A stretch of DNA of 8,023 nucleotides from Thiobacillus sp. (GCA_003510325.1 DONB01000048.1:5067-13089), one strand, 5' to 3'. Counted from the first letter of the stretch, positions 1 through 7,354 are shown. Notes: a model not told the origin generated them from the sequence alone. A program made the numbers and translations.

Positions 1-2213
1 CCAAGCCGGTCAATCCCGAACTGCTACACCTGCGCCTGCGTACCCATCTGGAATTGCGGCGCTATCGCAGGAATCCCGCCCTGTTCGACGTGGCCCAGCA
101 CGCCGACCCCGATCGCCCGCCCTCGCTGCTGGTCGTCGATGATGTCCCGCAGAACATCCACGAATTGCTGGAAGCGCTGAAGGACGACTACCGCATCCTG
201 GTCGCCCGCTCCGGCGCCAAGGCGCTCGAGCTGATCGAGGGGCCGAGCCCGCCCGATCTCGTGCTGCTCGACATCATGATGCCGGAAATGGACGGCTACG
301 AAGTCTGTCGGCGCATCAAGGCCTCGCCGGCGGGCAACCGGATTCCGGTCATTTTCGTCACCGTGGTCGACGCGATCGAGGACAAGGTCAAGGGCTTCAG
401 CATCGGGGCGGCCGACTATGTCACCAAGCCGTTCGACATCGACGAGGTGCGTGCCCGCGTGCGTACTCACCTCGAACTCGCGCGTCTGCGGAATGTTCTC
501 GAAGACCTGGTTGCTCAGCGTACGGCCTTGCTGGAGCAGAGCGAGGAGAAATACCGCATCCTCGCCGACTATTCGCCCAACTGGGAATACTGGCTGGCGC
601 CCGATGGCAGTTATCTGTATGTGTCGCCTGCCTGCAAGGAGGTATCGGGTTATGCGCCAGCCGATTTCTTTGCGGACTCCGGTCTGATGGAGCGCATCAT
701 CCATCCCGACGATCTCGACGCATGGAAGGCGCACGTTTCGTCCGGATCCGGCGTGAACTCCGGCCCGCAGGTCTTCCGGATTCGCGCCCGCGATGGCAAC
801 GAGCACTGGATCGAGCATGTGTGCAAGCCGGTGTCCGATGCGGCGGGCACGCCGCTTGGCTTGCGCGGCTCGCACCGCGACATCACCGACCGCCAGAGCG
901 CCGAGGAAATGCTGGATTTTCTTGCGCATCGCGATCCCCTGACCAGTTTGCCCAACCGCGCATTGTTCGCGCAATTGCTCGAGCAAGCGGTCATGAATGC
1001 CGAGCGTGGCCACAGCCAGTTCGCGCTGCTGTTTCTCGACCTCGACAATTTCAAGACCATCAACGAGAGCCTCGGCCATAGCGTGGGCGACCAGTTGCTG
1101 ATCGGAGTGAGCAAACGGCTGCAGGATCTGCTGCCAGACAGCAGTGCGATTGCGCGCATCGGAGGCGACGAGTTCTACATCATCGTCGAGCGCGGCATGA
1201 GCCTGCCCGGCATCGATCTGGTCGCCCAGCGCATGATCGACACGCTCGCCGAACCTTTCCTGCTGGATGAAAACCGGATTTACATCGGAGCCAGCATCGG
1301 CATCGCGCTATATCCGACCGATGGTCACGATGTCGCCACGCTGCAAAGCAGCGCCGATGCGGCGCTCCACCAGGCCAAGGCACAGGGACGGGGCATCCTG
1401 CGCTTCTTCTCGCCGGAGATGACCAGCCGCTCAAAGGCTCGCCTGTCGCTTGAAGCCGACCTTCGCCGTGCGCTGGAGCAGCAGGAACTGCGTCTGCATT
1501 ACCAGCCGCAGGTCGACCTCGCCAGCGGCCAGATCGTTGGCCTCGAAGCGCTGGTGCGCTGGCAGCACCCCGAGCGGGGGATGGTCCCGCCCGACGAGTT
1601 CATCCCGTTGGCCGAGGAAAGCGGCCTTGTGGTGCCGCTCGGCGACTGGGTACTGCGGGCAGCGTGCCGCCAGATCAAGGTGTGGTCGGATGCCGGCCTG
1701 GCGCCTCGCCAGACGGCCGTGAATGTTTCGGCCGTCCAGCTGAATCGCGGCCATCTGGTCAAATCGGTCAAGGATGCGCTGCGGGAAACCGGGATCGCTC
1801 CCGAACTGCTGGAGCTTGAAATCACCGAGAGCTTCGTCCTGGCGGATCGGGACCAGTCCTTCAGGTCCCTGGCTGAACTCAAGGCTCTTGGCGTGCGACT
1901 GTCGATCGACGATTTCGGTACCGGCTATTCTTCGTTGGCCTACTTGCAGCAGCTCAAGGTGCACAAACTGAAGATCGATCTTTCCTTCGTGCGCGACGTG
2001 ACCACGAACAGCGGCAATGCGTCGATCGTCAAGGCCGTGATCGCGCTGGGCCACAGCCTTGGGCTCGAAATCATCGCCGAGGGCGTCGAGGAAGAAGAGC
2101 AGGCGCGCTATCTGCATGCGCTGCAATGCGACGTGATCCAGGGCTACCTGATCAGCCGCCCGCTGCCGGTCGACGAGATGACGCGCTTCATGCAGACATT
2201 CAGGCCGTCCTGA
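1..2213 (+). CDS. Tandem-receiver response regulator with PAS, GGDEF and EAL domains (5' partial)
   Basis: This is a cytoplasmic signalling protein predicted to make and/or degrade cyclic di-GMP under phosphorelay control. The gene is cut by the left edge. The frame is open from base 3 (736 visible residues), and the first 20 or so ([18 protein letters not shown]) match the last part of a receiver domain. Counting from base 3, a complete receiver spans about 41-157, with acidic pair D46/D47, phospho-acceptor D90 before MPEMDG, T120 and K142. A PAS/PAC module follows at about 179-302. GGDEF lies at about 303-467 with an intact motif at 387-391; the RxxD inhibitory site is replaced by PDSS. EAL lies at about 478-732 with EAL at 515-517, NVS, EITES, DDFGTG at 636-641, K657, E693 and Q713, so the phosphodiesterase residues are present. 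No transmembrane segment is seen. The TTG at base 54 is not the real start. Which activity dominates cannot be read from sequence. Confidence 0.95.
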   Translation, partial: KPVNPELLHLRLRTHLELRRYRRNPALFDVAQHADPDRPPSLLVVDDVPQNIHELLEALKDDYRILVARSGAKALELIEGPSPPDLVLLDIMMPEMDGYEVCRRIKASPAGNRIPVIFVTVVDAIEDKVKGFSIGAADYVTKPFDIDEVRARVRTHLELARLRNVLEDLVAQRTALLEQSEEKYRILADYSPNWEYWLAPDGSYLYVSPACKEVSGYAPADFFADSGLMERIIHPDDLDAWKAHVSSGSGVNSGPQVFRIRARDGNEHWIEHVCKPVSDAAGTPLGLRGSHRDITDRQSAEEMLDFLAHRDPLTSLPNRALFAQLLEQAVMNAERGHSQFALLFLDLDNFKTINESLGHSVGDQLLIGVSKRLQDLLPDSSAIARIGGDEFYIIVERGMSLPGIDLVAQRMIDTLAEPFLLDENRIYIGASIGIALYPTDGHDVATLQSSADAALHQAKAQGRGILRFFSPEMTSRSKARLSLEADLRRALEQQELRLHYQPQVDLASGQIVGLEALVRWQHPERGMVPPDEFIPLAEESGLVVPLGDWVLRAACRQIKVWSDAGLAPRQTAVNVSAVQLNRGHLVKSVKDALRETGIAPELLELEITESFVLADRDQSFRSLAELKALGVRLSIDDFGTGYSSLAYLQQLKVHKLKIDLSFVRDVTTNSGNASIVKAVIALGHSLGLEIIAEGVEEEEQARYLHALQCDVIQGYLISRPLPVDEMTRFMQTFRPS

Positions 2214-2261
2214 TCCGACGGCGGCTGGCAGGAGCACCAGGGGAATAGATGCGTCTGGAAT

Positions 2262-2293
2262 GACAAGGGGCTAGCCGAAGCTAGCCCCTTGTC
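2262..2293. terminator. Bidirectional hairpin terminator between converging units
   Basis: A perfect 14-bp inverted repeat (GACAAGGGGCTAGC at 2262-2275 and its complement at 2280-2293) flanks a 4-base loop. It starts 49 bases after the stop of the plus-strand GGDEF-EAL gene and ends 5 bases short of the CCA end of tRNA-Arg on the other strand. Read on the minus strand the loop is C(UUCG)G, the exceptionally stable tetraloop, which fits termination of the tRNA transcript. Read on the plus strand the loop is CGAA. The tail is only moderately T-rich in either direction (TTGTCTTGT on plus). The position between converging genes supports a shared terminator. Confidence 0.8.
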
Positions 2294-2298
2294 TTGTA

Positions 2299-2375
2299 TG
2301 GTGCGCCCGAAGAGATTCGAACTCCTGACCCCTTGGTTCGTAGCCAAGTACTCTATCCAGCTGAGCTACGGGCGC
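2299..2375 (-). tRNA. tRNA-Arg(ACG)
   Basis: The minus strand folds as a 77-nt class I tRNA. It has a 7-bp acceptor stem (GCGCCCG/CGGGCGC), D arm GCTC-AGCTGGATA-GAGT, anticodon stem CTTGG/CCAAG, anticodon loop CTACGAA, and a T arm with the TTCGAAT loop. The anticodon ACG lies at 2339-2341. A34 is normally deaminated to inosine by TadA, so it reads CGU, CGC and CGA. The discriminator is A and the CCA end is encoded (2299-2301). The T stem has one G-U pair, which is normal. It lies 64 bases downstream of tRNA-Ser on the same strand, probably with its own promoter, and is followed by the hairpin at 2262-2293. Confidence 0.97.
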
Positions 2376-2389
2376 TTTGAAGGTTGCGC

Positions 2390-2418
2390 ATTATACGCAG
2401 TTTTCATGATGTTGGACA
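2390..2418 (-). promoter_or_regulatory. Probable sigma-70 promoter of tRNA-Arg
   Basis: The minus strand carries a perfect TATAAT at 2390-2395, about 14 bases before the mature 5' end of tRNA-Arg. The best -35 at 17-bp spacing is the weak TGTCCA (2413-2418, 3 of 6 matches). The bases after the -10 (GCGCAAC) form a GC-rich discriminator of the kind found at stable-RNA promoters under stringent control. Transcription would start near 2383, leaving a leader of about 8 bases for RNase P to remove. The -10 box and spacing are seen; activity and stringent control are inferred. Confidence 0.6.
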
Positions 2419-2434
2419 GGTCTTGAACCTGCCC
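2414..2434 (-). terminator. Hairpin just downstream of tRNA-Ser
   Basis: On the minus strand GGGCAGGT-TCAAG-ACCTGTCC forms an 8-bp stem with one G-U pair and a 5-base loop. It begins 5 bases after the CCA of tRNA-Ser. The plus-strand version has an A-C mismatch at the same place, so the fold favours minus-strand RNA. No U run follows (AACATCATG), so it is either a weak or Rho-assisted terminator, or a 3' stem that guides tRNA end processing. It also overlaps the proposed -35 region of the tRNA-Arg promoter. Confidence 0.45.
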
Positions 2435-2439
2435 GTGTT

Positions 2440-2533
2440 TGGCGGAGACGGAGGGATTCGAACCCTCGATACAGGTTTAAGCCCGTATGCTCCCTTAGCA
2501 GGGGAGTACCTTCAACCTCTCGGCCACGTCTCC
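2440..2533 (-). tRNA. tRNA-Ser(GCT)
   Basis: The minus strand folds as a 94-nt class II tRNA. It has acceptor stem GGAGACG/CGTCTCC, D arm starting GCCGAGAGG, anticodon stem CTCCC/GGGAG with loop CTGCTAA, a long variable arm (about 2466-2486) and T arm GAGGG-TTCGAAT-CCCTC. The anticodon GCT at 2497-2499 reads the serine codons AGC and AGU. The discriminator is G, as expected for SerRS recognition, and CCA is encoded (2440-2442). It lies 43 bases downstream of lysC on the same strand, separated by a strong hairpin. As I recall, lysC followed by tRNA-Ser is a common arrangement in betaproteobacteria. Confidence 0.97.
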
Positions 2534-2536
2534 GAA

Positions 2537-2567
2537 CCGCCGCGCATTGTATCGGAATGCGCGGCGG
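2537..2567 (-). terminator. Hairpin between lysC and tRNA-Ser
   Basis: A perfect 12-bp GC-rich inverted repeat (CCGCCGCGCATT at 2537-2548, complement at 2556-2567) has a 7-base loop. It fills most of the 43-base gap between the lysC stop and the 5' end of tRNA-Ser. On the minus strand it is followed only by TTCGG, without a U tract, so it is not a textbook intrinsic terminator. It may end or slow lysC transcription, protect the 3' end of the mRNA, or help separate the mRNA from the tRNA. The minus strand also reads TACAAT within it (2546-2551), 5 of 6 to a -10 box and about 12 bases before the tRNA, but no acceptable -35 is present. Confidence 0.55.
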
Positions 2568-2576
2568 AAAGCCACC

Positions 2577-3806
2577 TTACGCGGTCGCCTTGTCGAGTTC
2601 GAAGGCTTGATGCAGCGCGCGCACCGCGAGTTCCATGTACTTGTCCTCCACCACGACCGAGATCTTGATTTCCGACGTGGAGATCATCTGCAGGTTGATG
2701 TTTTCCTTCGACAAGGTCTCGAACATCTTGCGTGCGATGCCGACGTGCGAGCGCATGCCGACCCCGACTATGGAGACCTTGGCGATCTTGTCGTCGCCGG
2801 TGACTTCGCGTGCGCCGATGGCTTTGGCGTGGGACTTGACGATGTCCATGGCTTTTGCGAAATCGTTGCGGTGCACGGTAAAGGTGAAGTCGGTGGTGTT
2901 TTCGTGGCCGACGTTCTGCACGATCATGTCGACGTCGATGTTGGCGTCGGCGACCGGGCCCAGGATCTGGTAGGCGATGCCGGGCTGGTCGGGCACGCCG
3001 ACCACGGTGATCTTGGCTTCGTCGCGGTTGAAGGCGATGCCGGAAATGACGGCCTGTTCCATGGTGTTGTTTTCCTCGAAGGTGATGAGCGTACCGTCGC
3101 CTTCGTCCTGAAAGCTTGAGAGCACGCGGAGTTTGACTTTGTACTTGCCGGCGAATTCGACCGAGCGGATCTGCAGCACCTTGGAGCCGAGGCTTGCCAT
3201 TTCCAGCATTTCCTCGAAGGTTATGGTCTTGAGCCGGCGCGCCTCGGGCACGATGCGCGGGTCGGTGGTGTAGACGCCGTCGACGTCGGTGTAGATCTGG
3301 CACTCGTCGGCCTTCAGCGCCGCGGCCAGCGCCACGCCGGTGGTGTCCGAACCGCCGCGTCCCAGTGTGGTGATGTTGCCCTGTTCGTCGACGCCCTGGA
3401 AGCCGGCGACCACGACCACGTGGCCGGAATCCAGATCGGCGCGCATTCTGGCTTCGTCGATGCTGAGGATGCGCGCCTTGGTAAAGGCGTTGTCGGTGAG
3501 GATGCGCACCTGCGCGCCGGTATAGCTCCTGGCTTTCAGGCCCAGGTCCTTCAAAGCCATCGCCAGGAGCGCGATGGTGACCTGCTCGCCGGTGGAGACC
3601 AGCATGTCCAGCTCTCGCGGATCGGGTTGTGCCTGGATGTCCCTGGCCAGCGCGATCAGGCGGTTGGTCTCGCCCGACATGGCGGAAAGGACCACCACCA
3701 CCTGATGTCCGAGCATCTTGAATTTGGCGACGCGCTCTGCCACTGCGCGGATGCGTTCGACGTTGGCGACCGAGGTGCCGCCGTATTTTTGTACGATGAG
3801 TGCCAT
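2577..3806 (-). CDS. lysC: Aspartokinase (aspartate kinase), LysC type
   Basis: This cytoplasmic enzyme phosphorylates L-aspartate with ATP to 4-phospho-L-aspartate, the first step towards lysine/diaminopimelate, threonine and methionine. The 409-residue product has the full class layout. The amino-acid kinase domain (about 1-245) shows KYGGTS at 7-12, [10 protein letters not shown] at 41-50, GRGGSDTT at 149-156 and [13 protein letters not shown] at 172-184. Two ACT regulatory modules follow, at about 264-340 and 344-409. There is no fused homoserine dehydrogenase. ACT modules in this family bind lysine and/or threonine for feedback inhibition; the ligand here is not readable. An in-frame Met249 may start a separate beta subunit. 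The ATG at 3806 gives the expected [12 protein letters not shown] start but lacks a clear Shine-Dalgarno. The gene starts 38 bases after rlmD. A possible promoter, TTGCCC (3859-3864) and TAGAAT (3834-3839) with a long 19-bp spacer, overlaps the rlmD end. Confidence 0.97.
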   Translation of the reverse strand: MALIVQKYGGTSVANVERIRAVAERVAKFKMLGHQVVVVLSAMSGETNRLIALARDIQAQPDPRELDMLVSTGEQVTIALLAMALKDLGLKARSYTGAQVRILTDNAFTKARILSIDEARMRADLDSGHVVVVAGFQGVDEQGNITTLGRGGSDTTGVALAAALKADECQIYTDVDGVYTTDPRIVPEARRLKTITFEEMLEMASLGSKVLQIRSVEFAGKYKVKLRVLSSFQDEGDGTLITFEENNTMEQAVISGIAFNRDEAKITVVGVPDQPGIAYQILGPVADANIDVDMIVQNVGHENTTDFTFTVHRNDFAKAMDIVKSHAKAIGAREVTGDDKIAKVSIVGVGMRSHVGIARKMFETLSKENINLQMISTSEIKISVVVEDKYMELAVRALHQAFELDKATA

Positions 3807-3844
3807 GATGGTTGAGAGTGAGTTAAGCGCGTGATTCTAAAGGA

Positions 3845-5143
3845 TTAGCGCGTAAACAGGGCAATCGACTCCACATGCGCAGTGTGCGGGAACATATTGG
3901 CCACGCCTGCTGCTTCGAGCCGGTAGCCCTTGACGTGCACCAGTACCTCGGCATCGCGCGCCAGCGTGGCAGGGTCGCATGAAACGTAGACGATGCGGTG
4001 CGGCGCGCCGCTGTCGGGCAGGGATTTGACGACTTCGATGGCGCCGCTTCTGGGCGGATCGATCAGCAGCTTGTCGAAGTGCCCCAGCGCGGCGAATTTT
4101 TCCGGTGTCATCTCGAACAGGTTGTCGACCGCGAAGCGGGCGTTGGCCAGATGGTTGTGCAGCGCGTTCGCGCGTGCACGGGCGACCAGTTCGGTGCTGC
4201 CTTCGATGCCCACCACTTCGGCGCCGCTCCGGGCGATGGGCAGGGTGAAGTTGCCCAGTCCGCAGAACAGGTCGGCGATGCGTTCGCCGGGTTGCGGGCC
4301 CAGCAGCCGCAGCGCGCGGCTGACCAGTGCACGGTTGATGGCGACGTTGACCTGGGTGAAATCGGTGGGCCGGAACGGCATCACCAGGCCGAATTCGGGC
4401 AGGCTGTAGCTGAGTTCGGGGGCAATGTCGGGCCAGAACGGACGCACGGTGTCGGGGCCTTTCGCCTGTTCCCAGATCTGCACGCGATGCTGGTCGGCAA
4501 ATGTCCGCACCTTGGCGGCATCGTCGTCGGACCAGGGCTCGAGCAGGCGGAACACCAGCACGGTGACGTGCTCGCCGACGGCTACCTCGATCTGCGGGAT
4601 GCGGTCGGCGTTCGACAGCACGCCCATCAGTTCGCGCAGCGGCTGGATCAGCGCCGAGACATTGGGGGTGAGGACCTCGCAGCTCGCCATGTCGGCGATG
4701 TAGCTGGAACGCTTTTCGCGGAAGCCGACCAGCCCGCCGCCTTTCTTGTCGACCCAGCGCGCGGACAAGCGTGCGCGCGTGCGGTAGCCCCAGCTCGGGC
4801 CGTGCAGGGCGGACAGCATCACTTCGGGTTTGATCTTGCCGATGCGGGCGAGGTTGTCTTCCAGCACGCGCTGCTTGGCGGCCACCTGGGCACGGGCTTC
4901 CAGATGCTGCATCGAACAGCCGCCGCAGCGGCCGAAGTATTGGCAACGTGGTTCGGTGCGCTGCGCGCTCGCCTTGAGAATGTTTACCGCGTTGGCCGAG
5001 TTGTACTTGGCGTGCTTGCGGTAAATGGAGATTTCCGCGCGTTCGCCTGCCAGCGCGCCGTCGACGAAGGTGACCTTGCCGTCGACGCGCGCGATGCCGT
5101 GGCCCTCGTGATCGAGGGACAGAATGTCGACGACCGGATTCAT
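3845..5143 (-). CDS. rlmD: 23S rRNA (uracil-1939-C5)-methyltransferase RlmD
   Basis: This enzyme is a SAM-dependent methylase making m5U1939 in 23S rRNA (old name RumA). The product has 432 residues. A TRAM-like RNA-binding domain occupies about 1-60. The iron-sulfur cysteines follow as C67, C73 and C76 in [15 protein letters not shown], with C155 as the likely fourth ligand. The Rossmann methylase core shows DFTQVN (261-266), [12 protein letters not shown] (291-302) and DPPRSG (362-367). The catalytic nucleophile is C389 in [12 protein letters not shown], with the likely general base E425 in HVESIALF. These features separate RlmD from RlmC and TrmA (TrmA lacks the cluster). The open frame extends 54 codons further upstream, but those residues are low-complexity readthrough of the exonuclease gene. 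The ATG at 5143 starts exactly at the TRAM domain and overlaps the exonuclease stop as ATGA, implying translational coupling. Identification is firm; the exact target base is by family. Confidence 0.95.
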   Translation of the reverse strand: MNPVVDILSLDHEGHGIARVDGKVTFVDGALAGERAEISIYRKHAKYNSANAVNILKASAQRTEPRCQYFGRCGGCSMQHLEARAQVAAKQRVLEDNLARIGKIKPEVMLSALHGPSWGYRTRARLSARWVDKKGGGLVGFREKRSSYIADMASCEVLTPNVSALIQPLRELMGVLSNADRIPQIEVAVGEHVTVLVFRLLEPWSDDDAAKVRTFADQHRVQIWEQAKGPDTVRPFWPDIAPELSYSLPEFGLVMPFRPTDFTQVNVAINRALVSRALRLLGPQPGERIADLFCGLGNFTLPIARSGAEVVGIEGSTELVARARANALHNHLANARFAVDNLFEMTPEKFAALGHFDKLLIDPPRSGAIEVVKSLPDSGAPHRIVYVSCDPATLARDAEVLVHVKGYRLEAAGVANMFPHTAHVESIALFTR

Positions 5144-5916
5144 GCCCAGGCCGCCAGGAATTCCTGCCAGTGCGGGGCGGGGTGGGTTTGCACGGTGCTG
5201 CGCGCCAGTTCGACTTCGGCAGCGTAGGCAGCCTCGGAAAGTGTGCCGCGTATTTTCTGGAAGCGCAGGTAGACCAGCCAGGTGTTCATCACGTCGGTTT
5301 CGCAATAGTTGCGGATGGCGTCGATCTGGCCGTTCTGGAAGGCCTCCATCACCTTCGATCCGTCCATCCCCAGCTTACCGGGAAAGCCGCACAGCTTGGC
5401 CATCTGGTCGAGCGGCGCATTTGCGCGCGGCTGGTACATCGCCAGCACGTCCATCAGATCCAGGTGACGCGTGTGGTAACGGCCCAGATAGTTGTTCCAC
5501 TTGAATTCCTTGTCGTCGTCGCCCCAGTCCCAGTAGCGTGCCGCCGCCACGCCATGGATCAGGCTGCGGTAGTGCAGTACAGGGAGGTCGAAACCGCCGC
5601 CGTTCCACGAGACGAGTTGCGGGGTGTAGCGCTCGATGCCGTCGTAGAAGCGCTGGATCAGTTCGGCTTCGCCGCTGTCCGGCTCGCCCAGCGACCACAC
5701 CTTGAGCTGGTCGCCGCTTCTGAGCACGCAGGAAATGGCGACGATGCGGTGCAGGTGGTGGGGCATGAAGTCGCTGCCGGTTTTCTGGCGGCGGGCGAGC
5801 AGCGCCATCTCGGCGAGCTCGGCCTGCGCCAGCGAGGCCTCGTCGATGCTGTTGACTGCGGCAAACCCGGCGAGGTCGGGAATCGTTTCAATGTCGAAAA
5901 CCAGGGTGGGGTGCAT
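5140..5916 (-). CDS. Predicted PolB-like 3'-5' exonuclease (DEDDy family)
   Basis: This is a 258-residue stand-alone nuclease related to the proofreading domain of family B DNA polymerases (the family known as DNA_pol_B_exo2, COG3298). The DEDDy metal ligands are all visible: Exo I in VFDIETIPD (D8, E10), Exo II in [10 protein letters not shown] (D110) and Exo III in YCETD (Y204, D208). No polymerase domain is attached, so a role in DNA or RNA end trimming or repair is inferred; the physiological substrate of this family is poorly known. I chose ATG at 5916 because the product then begins [11 protein letters not shown], as relatives do. A TTG six codons upstream (5934) is in frame but has no usable ribosome site; neither start has a good Shine-Dalgarno. 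The gene lies 37 bases after the EAL-HDOD gene, and its TGA overlaps the rlmD ATG, so the two are probably made together. Confidence 0.9.
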   Translation of the reverse strand: MHPTLVFDIETIPDLAGFAAVNSIDEASLAQAELAEMALLARRQKTGSDFMPHHLHRIVAISCVLRSGDQLKVWSLGEPDSGEAELIQRFYDGIERYTPQLVSWNGGGFDLPVLHYRSLIHGVAAARYWDWGDDDKEFKWNNYLGRYHTRHLDLMDVLAMYQPRANAPLDQMAKLCGFPGKLGMDGSKVMEAFQNGQIDAIRNYCETDVMNTWLVYLRFQKIRGTLSEAAYAAEVELARSTVQTHPAPHWQEFLAAWA

Positions 5917-5953
5917 GGAGCGGGCGGCAAGCAAAAACCGCCATTTTACGCTG

Positions 5954-7249
5954 TCAGTGCAGGGCTGCGTCGAGTGCCGACGCCGCGATCAGGGCATCCA
6001 GATAGGCCACCGAGATCTGATGCAGCGGAATGTCCAGCTGCTGCGCATAGTTGGCCAGCGTGTCGACGTCGTTGTTTTCGCAGGCATAGGTCAGCTGCAG
6101 CATGGCGCTTTCGGCTGAGGGGTGCGCACTCAGCGCGCGTGCACTGGTTGCCGACAGGCCCAGCTTGCGGATGAGTTTTTCGACCGGTAACGACAGGGCA
6201 TGCGGGGCAATCGACAGCAGACCGATTTCGAAGGCAGCCGCGGCGCTCTCGGCCGGCGCGCCGATACGGGTGATCTTGCCCATGAACAGGGCCCGCGTGA
6301 GGGCGGTCACGGCATAGTGGCGCATCGCTTCGGTCGGCTGCTTGCCGGTCAGCGCCAGCAAGGCGGCCACCCGACGGGCACGCTGGGGGCCCAGCATGAC
6401 CAGCGCATGGGCCGCCGATTCGGCAGGCCGGCTCAGGCCGCCGACCTGGGAGTTGGCGATGGCGAGCATGCGCGGCGCCATGTCCGGGTTCAGCCGGAAG
6501 AACTGCAACAGGGTGTCGACCGATTCGCGCAGTGCGATGGCCAGCAAATCCAGCTGCACAGCCTGTTCGTGGCTGATGTCGGCGGGCTGGGTGTCGCCGG
6601 AGAAGAAGCTGCCCTTGAACCAGGCGTTGTCGGGCCAGTGCGCCTGGGTATGCGCGTGCCGCACGCCTTCCACGATCAGGCGAGCAGACACTCTGGGCGG
6701 CGTTTCGTCGGCGTGGCAGGCGAGGTAGCGCCAGGCCGGCGCACTGTCCTGCACGACCGCATTGCTGCGACTGAGCGTGGGGCAGAATGTCAGGCCGGCA
6801 TCCTGCAGGGCCAGGGCGCGCCCCAGATGCTGTTCGTTGTCGATGTCCACGCACCAGATCAGCTGGCGATGGTTGAGTTGCCGCGGAATATCGCTGAACA
6901 GCACGCCGGCGCTGATACGCACCAGCAAGGGCAGCGTGCCGGTCAGCCCGCCCTCGGTCAGGGAATACAGGCCGGTCAGCAGCATGTCTTCTTCCATTTG
7001 CCGCAGCTCGGACGGGGCATCGGCCGGTGCGGCGCGGCCGCGCAGAACCAGTTGATGCGCAACCAGGTTGGACGCGGAATCGAACAGGGCGTCGAACGAC
7101 AGGAATCGTGCGCGCAGGGCTTCCTCGCGAACCGGGTCGTTGTTGTCGATTCCCAGCATTTGCGTCACGACGATGGGCTGTTCCGATTCGCCGGTGTTGA
7201 TGCCGCCGCCGACTATGCGCGAGGGATGAGGATCGTCTTCTGGGATCAT
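5954..7249 (-). CDS. EAL-HDOD (YuxH-like) signalling protein with degenerate EAL half
   Basis: The 431-residue product has the two-part layout of EAL-HDOD proteins. Residues about 45-220 retain the outline of an EAL fold: RFLSFDALFDS...HQLVLRG near 49-71, LPLLVRISAGVLFSD at 106-120, CVDIDN at 133-138, LIVEGV at 191-196 and FKGSFFSGD at 211-219. The catalytic signature is lost, with Q66 where relatives have the glutamate of YELLFR. Residues about 225-425 are an HDOD domain: QLDLLAIAL, then LNPDMAPRMLAIANSQVGGLSRP at 253-275 and SAAHALVMLGPQRARR at 278-293. It lacks the HD metal residues, as HDOD domains do. The first 40 residues look disordered. HDOD proteins act as signalling scaffolds rather than enzymes; the partner is unknown. 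The ATG at 7249 has no clear Shine-Dalgarno, and a run of seven C lies in the leader. It heads the minus-strand gene series and is divergent from the DUF4139 gene. The family call is from motif memory, not a search. Confidence 0.8.
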   Translation of the reverse strand: MIPEDDPHPSRIVGGGINTGESEQPIVVTQMLGIDNNDPVREEALRARFLSFDALFDSASNLVAHQLVLRGRAAPADAPSELRQMEEDMLLTGLYSLTEGGLTGTLPLLVRISAGVLFSDIPRQLNHRQLIWCVDIDNEQHLGRALALQDAGLTFCPTLSRSNAVVQDSAPAWRYLACHADETPPRVSARLIVEGVRHAHTQAHWPDNAWFKGSFFSGDTQPADISHEQAVQLDLLAIALRESVDTLLQFFRLNPDMAPRMLAIANSQVGGLSRPAESAAHALVMLGPQRARRVAALLALTGKQPTEAMRHYAVTALTRALFMGKITRIGAPAESAAAAFEIGLLSIAPHALSLPVEKLIRKLGLSATSARALSAHPSAESAMLQLTYACENNDVDTLANYAQQLDIPLHQISVAYLDALIAASALDAALH

Positions 7250-7354
7250 GTTGTTCAGTGCAGGGGGGGTGCGATCATTCTAGCGCTGCGAACCCTTTTT
7301 CGTATGATTCGGTCATCATTCAGGTTTGACGCAAGGATGCAGGAGATCGACAAG
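7250..7354. other. Divergent intergenic region
   Basis: These 105 bases separate two genes that diverge, so both promoters are expected here. Candidate -10 boxes are TAGAAT on the minus strand (7277-7282) and TATGAT on the plus strand (7303-7308), each 5 of 6 to consensus, but neither has a recognisable -35 at 16-18 bp. A G7 run at 7263-7269 falls in the leader of the EAL-HDOD gene. The short ATGAT/ATCAT inverted repeat near 7304-7318 could be an operator half-site pair or chance. Nothing else is supported. Confidence 0.35.
7341..7345 (+). promoter_or_regulatory. Ribosome binding site that fixes the DUF4139 gene start
   Basis: AGGAG lies 9 bases before the ATG at 7355. An earlier in-frame ATG at 7337 has no site at proper spacing and would put six polar residues (MQEIDK) in front of the signal peptide, so 7355 is preferred. 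Confidence 0.8.

Noticed and set aside
54..56. TTG at base 54 as start of the GGDEF-EAL gene
   Set aside because: The frame is open to the window edge, and the upstream residues are the conserved end of a receiver domain, so the gene begins outside the window.
24..1079. Long open frame of 351 codons on the minus strand opposite the receiver/PAS/GGDEF region
   Set aside because: It lies wholly antisense to a gene with several recognised domains. Its residues show no family motif, and such frames are common in GC-rich coding DNA.
1431..2237. Open frame of 268 codons on the minus strand opposite the EAL domain
   Set aside because: Antisense shadow of the EAL coding sequence, with no recognisable domain and no ribosome site support.
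2299..2533. tRNA genes as integration sites of a genomic island
   Set aside because: No integrase, no repeated tRNA 3' end and no foreign-looking genes are seen on either side.
5155..5166. 12-bp palindrome CAGGAATTCCTG
   Set aside because: It lies inside the exonuclease coding sequence (QEFLA), has no loop or partner copy, and is best explained by chance.
5144..5305. Upstream 54-codon extension of rlmD
   Set aside because: It overlaps the 3' end of the exonuclease gene in another frame, has no TRAM-like sequence, and the ATG at 5143 matches the family N-terminus.
5917..5934. TTG start giving six extra residues on the exonuclease
   Set aside because: The only purine-rich GGCGG sits 3 bases before it, too close. 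The family starts a few residues before the DIET motif.
3998..6174. Two long plus-strand frames (409 and 334 codons) opposite rlmD and the exonuclease
   Set aside because: They mirror genes with intact catalytic motifs on the minus strand. Their Ala/Arg/Gly/Val-rich translations resemble GC-driven shadows.
7337..7354. Earlier in-frame ATG of the DUF4139 gene
   Set aside because: There is no properly spaced ribosome site, and the added residues would precede a complete signal peptide.
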